Origin: Pseudomonadota bacterium
Lineage (GTDB): Bacteria; Pseudomonadota; Gammaproteobacteria; Berkiellales; Berkiellaceae
DNA: 64,000 bases
Assembly (NCBI GenBank): GCA_018241965.1
Contig: JAFECS010000010.1
Span: 1 to 64,000 of the forward strand
Reading direction: 5' to 3'
The notes under the pieces are model-generated. The model was not told the origin of the DNA. It saw only the letters and a list, made by a program, of their open reading frames with translations, and made no database searches. Every line of letters starts with the position of its first letter. Within the stretch, counting starts at the first letter, position 1. Shown one piece after another: positions 17,027-25,818 of the stretch. Made by a program: the position numbers and the translations under genes.

Positions 17027-19069
17027 CTAATCATCGCTGACATCAACATCACTTAAGAATAACAAGCCAACACTGGTTCCTTGATCGACAGTCACCGTGT
17101 AAGGCGTATTGAAGTATGGTTTAATTGCCGCGCTCCATTGTTTACCCACTTCACCCATCGCAACATAAAATTGCTGTTTACCATCCAACGGTGGGGTGGT
17201 AGTGGTGGTGGTACCCGTCAATGGAGAGGTTGTTGTTGTACCTTGTTGGCTTACAGCTTGGCCATAGCCTTGGAGAAACGATGAGGCAAACAAACTGCCA
17301 TAACGTTGCAACAAGTGTCTATCATAATCTGTTGCTAAGGCTGTTCTTGCTGTATCGGGATCAATCGCAACCACAGATACGCCAAAGGATTTAGCACGTT
17401 TTGGCACAGTCATTTGGTTGAAATTCATCGTTAAACTGGTTTGTTGCGCCTGATGGGTGAAGGCACCAATCAATTTAGCGCCAGTATATTTACCGCCAAC
17501 AACAGTGGCTAAGACAGGGCCTGGTTCATCGGTGTTCACTGCGGTATCAAGCACACCAAACAAGATGGTACCAGCCTTGATAAACACTTTCTTTTGGCTT
17601 GTCCCGGTGCGGGTGTTGCCAAAACGTTGTGCTGAATTTGCGCCGCCACTTGTTGAAGTTGCCGATTGTGTACCAGTTGAAGCAGCACTAGGTTTATAGT
17701 CTTTGGAGGCAAGTTGACCTTGAACATATTGCTGGCTGGTGACCTTATTCCAATCTGAATAGGCTGAACCCGCATAAGATTTCATTTGGCCTTGGATTTT
17801 TTGCACAGCCGCTTCGTATTCTCTTTGTTGTTGTTCAGTTAAGCGACGTTGTTTTTCTAGCTCTGCTAAACGTTCTCTTTCTTGACGTTGTTTTTCGAGC
17901 ATTTCACGTTGTTCACGAAGACGTTGTTCTTGTAATTCACGCGCTCTTTCTTGGGGGGATTTTCCTGATTCACCGCTTAGGCCAAAAGCACCCGCTGCAC
18001 CTGTAGTACCCGCTTGGCCACCTGCACCAAAACCACCGGCTGCACCTTGAGCACCGCCAGCACCAAATGCACCTGCTGCGCCGCCAGCACCAAAACCACC
18101 GGCTGCACCAGCTGCGCCTTGACCAAAAGCACCGGCTGCACCAGCTAAACCTGCTGCACCTTTACCAAAAGCACCTGGGGTTAATGCGGCTAATGGACCC
18201 GTGCCAGCAACTAATGGCTTCCCATCAGGGCCTAATAGTGGCTTGCCATCAGGGCCTAATAATGTCTTCCCATCAGGGCCGTATGTTAAACCGGCTAAGG
18301 TTAATGGTTTTCCATCAGGGCCTAATAATGGCTTTCCATCAGGACCTAATAAGATACCGTCAGGGCCTACGGTAACTCCATCACCTAATGTTAATGGTTT
18401 CCCATCTGGGCCTAAAATTGGCTTACCATCAGGTCCTATTAATATACCGCCTGGTCCAATTGTAACCCCAGCAACAGTAGAACCAGCACCTGCGAAACCA
18501 GTTCCTTGTGCACCTGCGCCACCTGTAAAACCAGTTCCTTGTGCGCCTGCGCCACCTGCAAAACCAGTTCCTTGTGCACCCGCACCACCTTCGCCAAATG
18601 CACCGCCAACGCCACCAGCAGCACCAACGCCGCCGCCGCCAGCAAAACCGCCGCCGCCAGCTTCACCTAAACCTAAACGACCAAGCTTTTCACGTTGTTG
18701 TGCTTTCATAGCGGCATCAATTGCTGCAGCATCTGCGCTTGCTTTGTCTGTTGGGCTGGTCATTGAACCGATAATGGTAGGGATAGCACTCGATTTTGTT
18801 TGCAACGCTTCTTGAGCACGACGCTCATTTTCTTTCATCAAGAGTTCGCGTTGCTTTTCTGGAACATTTGTTCCTGGGGTTGCTTTAATGTCCGCTGGCA
18901 CTGCCAAGACTTGTGATCCTTGTTTGGACAAGACATCACTTGCTTCATGCCTGCCGCGCACCACAGCGATGATGATACCTATCAGAATGATGACACCAAA
19001 GATAATCACAAAAGTGCGAGTCTTTGAGTTTGATAGTCCTTTAAGCAAATTTGCCGTATTTTTGGCCAT
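17027..19069 (-). CDS. icmE: Dot/Icm channel protein DotG/IcmE (VirB10-like)
   Basis: DotG spans both membranes in the core complex. The 680-residue protein has an N-terminal membrane segment (about 17-38, FVIIFGVIILIGIIIAVV), a long repeat region (about 125-370), a Glu/Gln/Arg coiled coil (about 375-430) and a C-terminal VirB10-type domain (about 490-680: KVFIKAGTILFGVLDTAVN; AKLIGAF; VVAIDPDT). It is much shorter than Legionella DotG (1048), mainly in the repeat region. The repeats are not the Legionella pentapeptides but Gly-rich GAGAQGTGF units and GPDGKPL units. It sits three bases after dotH and is followed closely by dotF. Confidence 0.95.
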   Translation of the reverse strand: MAKNTANLLKGLSNSKTRTFVIIFGVIILIGIIIAVVRGRHEASDVLSKQGSQVLAVPADIKATPGTNVPEKQRELLMKENERRAQEALQTKSSAIPTIIGSMTSPTDKASADAAAIDAAMKAQQREKLGRLGLGEAGGGGFAGGGGVGAAGGVGGAFGEGGAGAQGTGFAGGAGAQGTGFTGGAGAQGTGFAGAGSTVAGVTIGPGGILIGPDGKPILGPDGKPLTLGDGVTVGPDGILLGPDGKPLLGPDGKPLTLAGLTYGPDGKTLLGPDGKPLLGPDGKPLVAGTGPLAALTPGAFGKGAAGLAGAAGAFGQGAAGAAGGFGAGGAAGAFGAGGAQGAAGGFGAGGQAGTTGAAGAFGLSGESGKSPQERARELQEQRLREQREMLEKQRQERERLAELEKQRRLTEQQQREYEAAVQKIQGQMKSYAGSAYSDWNKVTSQQYVQGQLASKDYKPSAASTGTQSATSTSGGANSAQRFGNTRTGTSQKKVFIKAGTILFGVLDTAVNTDEPGPVLATVVGGKYTGAKLIGAFTHQAQQTSLTMNFNQMTVPKRAKSFGVSVVAIDPDTARTALATDYDRHLLQRYGSLFASSFLQGYGQAVSQQGTTTTSPLTGTTTTTTPPLDGKQQFYVAMGEVGKQWSAAIKPYFNTPYTVTVDQGTSVGLLFLSDVDVSDD
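18205..18590 (-). repeat. Tandem repeats within dotG
   Basis: Two repeat types lie side by side. Three near-identical 36-bp units encode GAGAQGTGF-type repeats (about 18480-18590). Nine GPxG units follow (about 18205-18465), seven of them GPDGK, mostly in the form GPDGKPLL or GPDGKPLT. The spacing and coding phase are kept, so copy number can change without frameshift. Confidence 0.85.
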
Positions 19070-19071
19070 AC

Positions 19072-20313
19072 TTATAACCCTGATAGTTTAATATCGATGG
19101 TTTTGCCATTTTGTGATGCTAAGATAAATGGTGTTAGCATCATTTCGTATACATGTGTTCCATCTGGGCTTGAGACAGTTGCTGTCCAAGCAGGAGAGAG
19201 CACAGTTAATTTGGTTCTAAAGTAAACTCTGCCGTCAGCAAGCCATGCTTCACCATGACCACCGGTGACAGATAATTTAACACTGTCTCTTGGCGGGATC
19301 CCATCAAGAATATTAATCAGTAATGGATTTACTTTGGCATTGTTTAAAGTTTCAACAACCGGTGGTTTAGCATCAGGACCACGGCCTAGTACTTGTAAAT
19401 CTACTCTGAAATCAACATTTCGTTGACCAGAAACTAAAGTCACCATCACGGGTGTATCTAGCCCCCATAAACGAACTGCTAAATTACCGTGAGAATACTG
19501 TTTCATACTTTGAATAAATAGCGCATTACTTTTTTGATCCCACTGGATGTTAAAGTTTTGCGGATCACCAATGCTATAGGCTGCGATAGGCCAAGATGCG
19601 CCAGTTGAATCTACAAATAAAACTGAAGTTACAAATCCTGCGGATAGCCGTATAACAGGTGGTTGGCTACCAGGCTCTAAATTCACCACAATTGAAGTAA
19701 AATTAGGTGTTGGTGGTGGAGCGGGGGTTGTCGCCTTTGCTTGTAAGGTCAAATCATAAAAACGATGTAAATCTTTAATTTGATCAGGGCTTAATGGTAA
19801 CACTTCATCCATCAGCGCATTAAATGCTTGTTGGCGTTTCATTTCTTCTATAGATAATGGTTGTGCTGGTTTTGCAGGAACAACTTCTTCGATTAAACCA
19901 GCATCTGGGTTAATCGGTTTTTGAGCTTTAGCGACTGCTTGCCCCGGATTTGATTGTTGCTGTGCAACTTGTGACGAGGCGTGCGCTTGAGCTTGGGATG
20001 ATAAAGATTTGGCAATCGCCTGCAATTGTTCAGGTTTCATTTCTTTGGCTTGATTCATTAATTGCTGAGATTGCTCGGGCGTCATCTTTGAAAGATCTTG
20101 GAGATTGATATTATTTGGATTGAGCCCTTGATTTTGTTGCGCTGCAGGATTAGATTGTAAACTAGAAGATGCTTGTTGACTGGCGTTTTCACCAGCAGTA
20201 GATGACTTAGGTAAAGGTATGGCAGAGCTTTCTGAGTTAGTACCCCCCAGTAACGCTGCATGCAATGGTTGTATTGCCATCAGCTGTAGCAAGAACAAAA
20301 GTTTAAGTTTCAT
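19072..20313 (-). CDS. icmK: Dot/Icm outer-membrane core protein DotH/IcmK
   Basis: DotH joins DotC and DotD in the outer-membrane ring and surrounds DotG. The 413-residue protein starts with a Sec signal peptide (MKLKLLFLLQLMAIQPLHA) without a lipobox Cys. A Gln/Ser/Ala-rich linker (about 20-130) follows. The conserved C-terminal beta-rich domain starts near residue 205 (FTSIVVNLEPGSQPP; VIRLSAGFVTSVLFVDSTGASWP), typical of the VirB9-like part of DotH. It is 90 bases downstream of the third dotI paralogue and three bases upstream of dotG. Confidence 0.95.
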   Translation of the reverse strand: MKLKLLFLLQLMAIQPLHAALLGGTNSESSAIPLPKSSTAGENASQQASSSLQSNPAAQQNQGLNPNNINLQDLSKMTPEQSQQLMNQAKEMKPEQLQAIAKSLSSQAQAHASSQVAQQQSNPGQAVAKAQKPINPDAGLIEEVVPAKPAQPLSIEEMKRQQAFNALMDEVLPLSPDQIKDLHRFYDLTLQAKATTPAPPPTPNFTSIVVNLEPGSQPPVIRLSAGFVTSVLFVDSTGASWPIAAYSIGDPQNFNIQWDQKSNALFIQSMKQYSHGNLAVRLWGLDTPVMVTLVSGQRNVDFRVDLQVLGRGPDAKPPVVETLNNAKVNPLLINILDGIPPRDSVKLSVTGGHGEAWLADGRVYFRTKLTVLSPAWTATVSSPDGTHVYEMMLTPFILASQNGKTIDIKLSGL

Positions 20314-20403
20314 TGTCTAACCATCCAAATCTTCCTAATCTCATAACGCAACATCTGCATCATATAATGAGCTTCTCATATTATTTAACAAAGTACAAAG
20401 CAA

Positions 20404-21093
20404 TTAGCTATACACTCCCTGACTTACAAATTCATTAATGCCAATACTGGCGGCTGACTCTAGAGGATTCATACGTGTAATAGTAATAGTTAGAATGTTA
20501 GGTAAAACAATCTTATCACTAGGATTACTATTTTCGTAAGTAACCACAATAGGGATTTGAACGCGCCAAGCATAAGCGCCGTTAACATTAAAAGAAGGAT
20601 CCCTACTTGTGTCATTTAGAATTTGGGGTTGTCCATTAATTTGCGCATGTACAATCATTTTTTTACGCTTAACGGCATCTAAGTTACGCGATTCTTTAAT
20701 GGCTTTTAAGTAAAGTTCATAACCGTCAGGGGTAAAGTAATTACGAGCTCTTTGAATAGCAGTGCGATAATTGGCAAAGTTTACATTATAAGCCTCAACA
20801 GCTGCTTCCATAGCCCATGTTTTTAATGCGTTGTCTTGCATATTGGGTTGATTTAAGGGGATCAAAGGTAAGGGGGCGCCTTCAATGGTTGTTGCAAAAT
20901 AACGTGGGGCAATAAGTCTTTTAGTTTCATAACGCAGGAAAAAAGCTAATGCAATAATAATTATTAACAAACAAAGACAAACAATCATTAATCTTCTGTA
21001 GGTACTAAAGTAATAATAATTACGCAACATCACCATTTCCATTGTGCCGATGTATTTGAGATCATCATTTTGCGTAACTGTCTTATCGTTCAT
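20404..21093 (-). CDS. DotI/IcmL paralogue, third copy
   Basis: A 229-residue DotI/IcmL-family inner-membrane protein with one N-terminal membrane segment (about 35-57) and a periplasmic domain similar to VirB8 and TraM. Family elements are RYFATTIEGAPLPLIPLNQPN, a WAMEAAVEAYNVNFANYR helix, the FTPDGYELYLKAI segment and WRVQIPIVVTYEN. It overlaps the stop of the second paralogue by four bases, so the two are coupled. Three full-length paralogues replace the long DotI, short DotJ and DotK set of Legionella. Which copy is the true orthologue cannot be fixed from sequence alone. Confidence 0.88.
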   Translation of the reverse strand: MNDKTVTQNDDLKYIGTMEMVMLRNYYYFSTYRRLMIVCLCLLIIIIALAFFLRYETKRLIAPRYFATTIEGAPLPLIPLNQPNMQDNALKTWAMEAAVEAYNVNFANYRTAIQRARNYFTPDGYELYLKAIKESRNLDAVKRKKMIVHAQINGQPQILNDTSRDPSFNVNGAYAWRVQIPIVVTYENSNPSDKIVLPNILTITITRMNPLESAASIGINEFVSQGVYS

Positions 21094-21839
21094 AATACAG
21101 CTTTTCCTTGGCGAATAATTAAGGCGGCAATGGCAACGCCATTGGGCGAATCAGTGAGTGGAACACGTTCAATTGCCATTGTGATAATCCATTCTGATTT
21201 TTGTGTTTCCCGGACATTTTGAAAGGTCATCATAATTGGAAATTGGATCTGCCAAGAGTAGTTACCATCGGGTGTTGGTTTTTCTTTTAAAATATTAGGC
21301 GCATTGGTGGGTACAATAGATAAAACATATTTATTTCTATCGACAGAATTAGCAATGTTAGATTCAATTAAAGTGCGTCGATAATCTTGATAGCCAGATT
21401 TAGTAAAAAAGACACTAGAATTAGTGATGATTTGTTCATAATTAACAAAATTAAAAGTGTAAGCACTGATCACTGATTCAACCGCCCATTCAAGTAGCGC
21501 TGGTGTTGATAAAAAGGGATCAGAAAGTGGGGTAGGGTAAAATAGTTTACCGTCTGCGGTGGTTGGAAAAATTAAAATGGGATCATTAGCATTAACTGTT
21601 ACTTTGCCAACTTCAAAACTATTGGGTGCCAGTATGGCTTGATCAGGGACTTCTTGAAGCGTAGTTTCATAAAACCCCCAAAATCCCATACCCCCTGTAA
21701 TAGCAACTAAGCAGAAAGTAACAAAAGCGAGTAAGTAGTATTGATCGTAATAGAAATCAATACGTAAAGTCCCTAAAGCATCCTTGCTTTGAGTTTGTGC
21801 ACCAGCTGTTTTTGGGGCAGCTTTAGGTGATGTTTTCAT
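21090..21839 (-). CDS. DotI/IcmL paralogue, second copy
   Basis: A 249-residue DotI/IcmL-family protein, with one membrane segment (about 34-56) and the VirB8/TraM-like periplasmic domain. It is the most diverged of the three: the usual YFATT segment is replaced by ILIFPTTADGKLF, but LLEWAVESVISAYTFNFVNYE, FFTKSGYQDYRRTL and WQIQFPIMMTFQN are kept. The N-terminus is longer and rich in Lys/Ala/Pro. It lies 23 bases after the first copy and overlaps the third by four. A structural role beside DotI in the inner-membrane ring is an inference. Confidence 0.87.
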   Translation of the reverse strand: MKTSPKAAPKTAGAQTQSKDALGTLRIDFYYDQYYLLAFVTFCLVAITGGMGFWGFYETTLQEVPDQAILAPNSFEVGKVTVNANDPILIFPTTADGKLFYPTPLSDPFLSTPALLEWAVESVISAYTFNFVNYEQIITNSSVFFTKSGYQDYRRTLIESNIANSVDRNKYVLSIVPTNAPNILKEKPTPDGNYSWQIQFPIMMTFQNVRETQKSEWIITMAIERVPLTDSPNGVAIAALIIRQGKAVL

Positions 21840-21862
21840 AACACATCCTGTGGTTTAAAGGC

Positions 21863-22573
21863 CTATACTTCCCTGAGCTCTATAGAGGCAATACCAATAC
21901 CTTTAGGAGACTCTAAAGTCGATCGTCTAGCGATGAACATCGTCAAAATGACATTTTGTTTACGTGTATCCGATTGACTTTGATAGGTTATTAACATTGG
22001 TAATTGAACTTTCCAGGTGTAGATCCCATCTGTATTTGGACCTTCTTGCAGCACAACAGGCGTTCCCGTGGTGATTGCAGAAACCATTAATTGTTTTTCT
22101 CGTACTGTTTCAATGGTTTTTGCAGCAGCTAAAGATTCTAAGAAATGTTTGTATCCTGCTTCGGTAAAAAAGGATTTAATGTCTTTTAGTGCTCTGTCAT
22201 AGTTACCAAAATTAAAGTTATAAGCACTGGTTGCTGCTTCAACAACCCAATCAAGCAAAGAAGTCGTTGTTAAATTAGGTTGGTTTAAAGCCGTCAGCTT
22301 TGAAAGCTTGCCGTTGCCTGAAGTTGCAAAATATTGCACCGCAGGTTTATGGGTTCTTTCGTAAATTATCCAGCCCATTAAACCACCGATAGTTAATACC
22401 AGAAAAATGCAAAAAGCCATCAATCGACGCACGTTATCGCGATAGAAATTAGCACGCACCATCACAGGGTGATGAAATATATCCGTGTAATCTTCTAAAG
22501 GAACAGCATGTTTAGAGGGAGTTTTTGCTGTAGGAGCTTGTTTTGATTGGGGTCCTGGTGTGCCACTTGTCAT
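21863..22573 (-). CDS. icmL: DotI/IcmL paralogue, first copy
   Basis: A 236-residue DotI/IcmL-family protein and the closest of the three to what I recall of Legionella DotI: YFATSGNGKLSKLTALNQPN, a WVVEAATSAYNFNFGNY helix, FFTEAGYKHFLESL, a LMVSAITTGTPVVLQEG segment and WKVQLPMLITYQS. It has one membrane segment near residues 50-72 after a basic cytoplasmic N-terminus. It begins the run dotI x3-dotH-dotG-dotF-dotO, 156 bases downstream of icmT, with a TATACT box at 22643-22648 in the gap that could be a -10. Confidence 0.9.
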   Translation of the reverse strand: MTSGTPGPQSKQAPTAKTPSKHAVPLEDYTDIFHHPVMVRANFYRDNVRRLMAFCIFLVLTIGGLMGWIIYERTHKPAVQYFATSGNGKLSKLTALNQPNLTTTSLLDWVVEAATSAYNFNFGNYDRALKDIKSFFTEAGYKHFLESLAAAKTIETVREKQLMVSAITTGTPVVLQEGPNTDGIYTWKVQLPMLITYQSQSDTRKQNVILTMFIARRSTLESPKGIGIASIELREV

Positions 22574-22642
22574 GTAACAGTCCTTATAAACGCCTCTTCC
22601 TGAGTTGCCGAGCTTCTTGCTCTGATTTTGGCCATCTTAACA

Positions 22643-22648
22643 AGTATA
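22643..22648 (-). promoter_or_regulatory. Candidate -10 box upstream of the dotI run
   Basis: TATACT (minus strand) lies about 70 bases before the first dotI start, in the 156-base gap after icmT. No good -35 is seen. The gap is the only sizeable break in the dotD-to-dotO run, so a second promoter here is plausible. Confidence 0.3.
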
Positions 22649-22729
22649 TCATCGAATATACACGCTAACTATTACTCTTTCCAGTAAGTTTTAGCATTTA
22701 CTTTTAATTGTTGTTTGTTGGTTTGTTTG

Positions 22730-22996
22730 CTATGTACGTTTGCGCGTAATCCAAAGACGAGCATAACGTTGATTGCCTGCGATAAAAGCTCTTAACCATC
22801 GAACGAAGACAGGCACGGTAAAGCCAAATCGGTTTAGGACCACAAAGAAAGCACAAACGCAACAGGCTAAGGCAAATGTCCATAAGCGAATGTGTAGCAA
22901 GAAAAGTAGCAATGGAAAAGCTGAATAAGCGTCCATAAAAAATAGTTTTGGGCTACGGCCAGAATCGCGCCAATGCGCTGTTTTAGGATGTCTCAT
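22730..22996 (-). CDS. icmT: Dot/Icm protein IcmT
   Basis: IcmT is a small inner-membrane protein linked to pore formation and egress in Legionella. The 88-residue product (family 86) matches well: the N-terminal AHWRDSGRSPKLFFMDAYSAFPLLLFLLHIR pattern, two hydrophobic segments (about 28-42 and 43-58) and a basic C-terminus (RWLRAFIAGNQRYARLW). In Legionella icmT starts the icmTS operon; here it overlaps the end of dotB by four bases and is therefore part of dotD-dotC-dotB-icmT, while icmS lies on the other strand. This arrangement differs from Legionella. Confidence 0.93.
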   Translation of the reverse strand: MRHPKTAHWRDSGRSPKLFFMDAYSAFPLLLFLLHIRLWTFALACCVCAFFVVLNRFGFTVPVFVRWLRAFIAGNQRYARLWITRKRT

Positions 22997-24144
22997 GATT
23001 TTATTCCTGCGTCTCTATCGGCACTTTTTGCACTGGCTGCCATAAGATTGTAAGTTCTTTCGGATATTCTACCTTCATCAAATTTTCTTTTAGCATCAAC
23101 GATCATGGGTTGGCCACGTTCTTTTAAAAGGCCACGTGTTCTGGCTGCGAGCATTTCTACTTCAGTTTCTACTAATATATCCCTCACTTCTTCATCGAAG
23201 ATTAAATATTCGCGCAAAGCAACACGTTTGTTGTCCACCGTTGGAACAAGTTTTTGCCAAATTACCATGCGTAAAGTTTCTAGAATATCTAAGGCGCGTC
23301 CATGGCGTTCTTCAGCAGGGAAGGTTGAAATCATTCGACGTACGCAGTCGGCAACCCCATTACTATGTAAAGTGGTATAAACAGGGTGACCTGTAAGCGC
23401 GGCATCAATCACCGCAGCAATGGTTTCAGCATCGCGCGCTTCACCCACCAGAATAAGCGTTGGTTTTCGGCGCAAAGCATTACGCACACCGTCGGCGAAA
23501 GAAGGTAGGTGTTTGGGTATTTCGGATTGACTGATAATCGATGAAGGTTTTTCAACGGTATCATAAACGAATTCGATAGGTGCTTCATAAGTTAATACTT
23601 TACGATTCGCATCTTCTTGCATCACAATTTCGCGAATAATAGAGGCCAGCAATGTACTTTTACCTGAGCCGGTAGCACCTGTAACCACAATAGTGCCTTG
23701 CATAGGCGCCATATGATCCAACACCGGTTGATCCACATTCATACTACTTAGTGGAGGTGGTTCTGCAGGAATTGTTCTGGCAGTAATTTGGATCCCGTCA
23801 TGGCCTTCCACTTGACAAGCTGTGCCATTGATACGAAAACGATAACGCGTTGCTCTGTCTGGCCTTATTTCGTAATGCGTATCAACGTCTTTTCCTGAGG
23901 AAAGCTGCGTGGTACCGTTAGGACCGTAAATGCTATTAATCATTTCACCTACTTCCGTTTGTGACATTTTACGAGATGTCACGGGATAGAGGCGACCATG
24001 AATTTCAGCAAGAATTTGTGAATCGGTTTGAACAGTAATATCTGATGCCCCTTTTAAGGTGCAATGAAGCATCATCCTATCCATGTCCCTTGGGGTAAAC
24101 CTGGCAGGCTCATCCGGTAGAATAAACTCTTTGCTTATCGGCAT
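22993..24144 (-). CDS. dotB: Dot/Icm ATPase DotB (VirB11/PilT-like)
   Basis: DotB is the hexameric AAA-type ATPase that docks on DotO at the cytoplasmic face. The 383-residue protein (family about 377) has Walker A GATGSGKSTLL near residue 155, an Asp box (LTYEAPIEFVYD), a Walker B-type VGEARD and the His box GHPVYTTLHSNG. It lies 20 bases downstream of dotC and overlaps icmT by four bases. The C-terminus is charged and variable. Confidence 0.97.
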   Translation of the reverse strand: MPISKEFILPDEPARFTPRDMDRMMLHCTLKGASDITVQTDSQILAEIHGRLYPVTSRKMSQTEVGEMINSIYGPNGTTQLSSGKDVDTHYEIRPDRATRYRFRINGTACQVEGHDGIQITARTIPAEPPPLSSMNVDQPVLDHMAPMQGTIVVTGATGSGKSTLLASIIREIVMQEDANRKVLTYEAPIEFVYDTVEKPSSIISQSEIPKHLPSFADGVRNALRRKPTLILVGEARDAETIAAVIDAALTGHPVYTTLHSNGVADCVRRMISTFPAEERHGRALDILETLRMVIWQKLVPTVDNKRVALREYLIFDEEVRDILVETEVEMLAARTRGLLKERGQPMIVDAKRKFDEGRISERTYNLMAASAKSADRDAGIKS

Positions 24145-24164
24145 GTAAAACCACCTTAAATCAA

Positions 24165-24983
24165 CTAGTGATTATCTGGCGTAAACTGTCTTTCATCCGC
24201 AGTAACCAGAGCATTCCATTCATTACTTGCCGTATTAAGACGCGGCAAGGTTGTAATACGTAAAATCCTGTCGTTGACAGCCATTTCTGAATCGCCCCCT
24301 GTCACACCCAGATTCACTTGGGCAACAAATGGTAAACTCACCATATTTTGCGCAAGTAAGGTATGATAGCGAACCATTCCTTCATAGTCTCTCTTTAATC
24401 TTCCTAAATTTTCAGCAAAAATAACGTCACCTTGTGTGACGCCTGCTTGCCATCCTTCATCAAGATATCGGTCCCAAACATTCTTTTCTACTTCATTTCT
24501 TGGCATTAAAGAACTATCGGGCATATCTGGATCTTTAAAGTGCATTTTTAGGTAATCTCTCCACGTTGGCGCCATGGTGACAAACCTTGCCTGTGCTTGA
24601 ATAGTGTATGCTCTATCAGCCACTCGAATTACGTCATCTGAGGCCTGATCTAAAGTTTGGCGTCCTTCAATCAACACAGGTGGAAGCACGTTATGATCCA
24701 ACAATAGACTATTAAAATTATAAATGAGATCAAGGTGGCGTTCATTTCTGGCCACCAAGGTGTTAATCTCAGCTGCTCGCCATGCCAAACCAGCGCGTGC
24801 ACCTAAACTTAATGCAGTGTCCCTTAGCCCAATATTCCGTATACCGCTCAAATTACCCCCTTTAGGGTTAAATTTGACATTGTGGTATCTGTTTAACGTG
24901 GAAGGATAAGCAGGAGGGGTTGAACAACTAACGGAAAAGGCAAATGTACCGGCGATTAACATACCACCAATCATATGTTTCAT
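24165..24983 (-). CDS. dotC: Dot/Icm outer-membrane lipoprotein DotC
   Basis: DotC is a lipoprotein that places DotH in the outer membrane. From the ATG at 24983 the 272-residue product starts with a lipoprotein signal peptide, MKHMIGGMLIAGTFAFSVSC, with the lipidated Cys at residue 20. A longer reading (to 25043) would put 20 extra residues before the signal and overlap dotD, so it is rejected; AAGGAAG lies about ten bases before the chosen start. Conserved parts include RAGLAWRAAEINTLV, VLPPVLIEGRQTL and WRDYLKMHF. It lies between dotD and dotB, as in Legionella. Confidence 0.94.
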   Translation of the reverse strand: MKHMIGGMLIAGTFAFSVSCSTPPAYPSTLNRYHNVKFNPKGGNLSGIRNIGLRDTALSLGARAGLAWRAAEINTLVARNERHLDLIYNFNSLLLDHNVLPPVLIEGRQTLDQASDDVIRVADRAYTIQAQARFVTMAPTWRDYLKMHFKDPDMPDSSLMPRNEVEKNVWDRYLDEGWQAGVTQGDVIFAENLGRLKRDYEGMVRYHTLLAQNMVSLPFVAQVNLGVTGGDSEMAVNDRILRITTLPRLNTASNEWNALVTADERQFTPDNH

Positions 24984-25014
24984 GGTATTTCTACTTCCTT
25001 GTAGTTCTTTGACC

Positions 25015-25476
25015 TCAAACATTAGCCGCATAACGCAATTCAATTATTCTACTGGTTGGATATACAATCAAGTTAGCGCGTTTTCCTGCTTGCAAACCGG
25101 CATCTTTTAGAATATCGGCGACAACTCTTTCCCTTGAGGAAATAGTAACGATCACAGGTATGGCAGGAATTGGACCAAGAACCTTAACTCGGTAGCGGGT
25201 CATTTCAGCAACTTTTTCAAGTAAGGGTTCAATAGGACCAGACCAATCTAAACTGGCGAGCCCACCCATACCTCCTTGCGGGGTCACTAAAATATCAGTG
25301 TTTATAGCATTTTTTGCATAGATATCTTTAGTTGCAGCAAGTGACTTTAAGGAATTTTCCACTGACATGGCAGATTTCATTAACTGGTACTCAACATCGC
25401 TCATTTCATATGTTGGTTTTGGTGTGCAACCTACTAAAATACTAAGCAGTGAGATGAGGAGTAATTGCTTTTCCAT
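25015..25476 (-). CDS. dotD: Dot/Icm outer-membrane lipoprotein DotD
   Basis: DotD is a small lipoprotein of the outer-membrane ring. The 153-residue product (family about 163) has a lipoprotein signal MEKQLLLISLLSILVGC with the lipidated Cys at residue 17. The mature part has the secretin N-domain-like fold pattern known for DotD (SLDWSGPIEPLLEKVAEMTRY; VKVLGPIPAIPVIV; DILKDAGLQAG). It is the first gene of dotD-dotC-dotB-icmT, divergent from icmS. Confidence 0.95.
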   Translation of the reverse strand: MEKQLLLISLLSILVGCTPKPTYEMSDVEYQLMKSAMSVENSLKSLAATKDIYAKNAINTDILVTPQGGMGGLASLDWSGPIEPLLEKVAEMTRYRVKVLGPIPAIPVIVTISSRERVVADILKDAGLQAGKRANLIVYPTSRIIELRYAANV

Positions 25477-25818
25477 AGCGCCTCTTTTGTCAGTTCTCTA
25501 CAGTCAGAGAAAGTATCCTTCGATTATATCTTTAAACAGGATGATATACAGCCTTCCTGGTTAGAATAATTTATATCTATCATGGGAAACTCACTGAGTG
25601 CAACCGCGGTCAAACAAAATAGGGAAGAAGTTTTCTAGATCAATGAACAAGGGTATCGAATTTAAGTTAACTAATTAGTAAAATATTATCTACGATACCT
25701 TTTATATTTATCATTAAGCGTCTGACCACATACCAAACTCGGACGAAGGTATGATTGTATATTCAAGGTACAATATTTTATTATTATGGCGACTAGCTAC
25801 AAGTTTAAAAGGTGAATC
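25477..25818. promoter_or_regulatory. Divergent promoter region between dotD and icmS
   Basis: 342 bases without a gene. Toward dotD a perfect TATAAT (minus strand) lies at 25523-25528. Toward icmS a TACAAT lies at 25769-25774, 45 bases before the start, without a good -35. The middle is AT-rich with TTAA motifs, but I see no convincing tandem PmrA-type site. Confidence 0.45.

Noticed and set aside
18201..18815. 204-codon Pro-rich ORF on the plus strand
   Set aside because: It is the antisense reading of the Gly/Asp/Pro repeats of dotG; the bias of the repeats keeps it open.
25477..25818. PmrA-type tandem CTTAA sites before dot/icm genes
   Set aside because: Single TTAA motifs are present, as expected in AT-rich DNA, but no two with the right spacing were seen.
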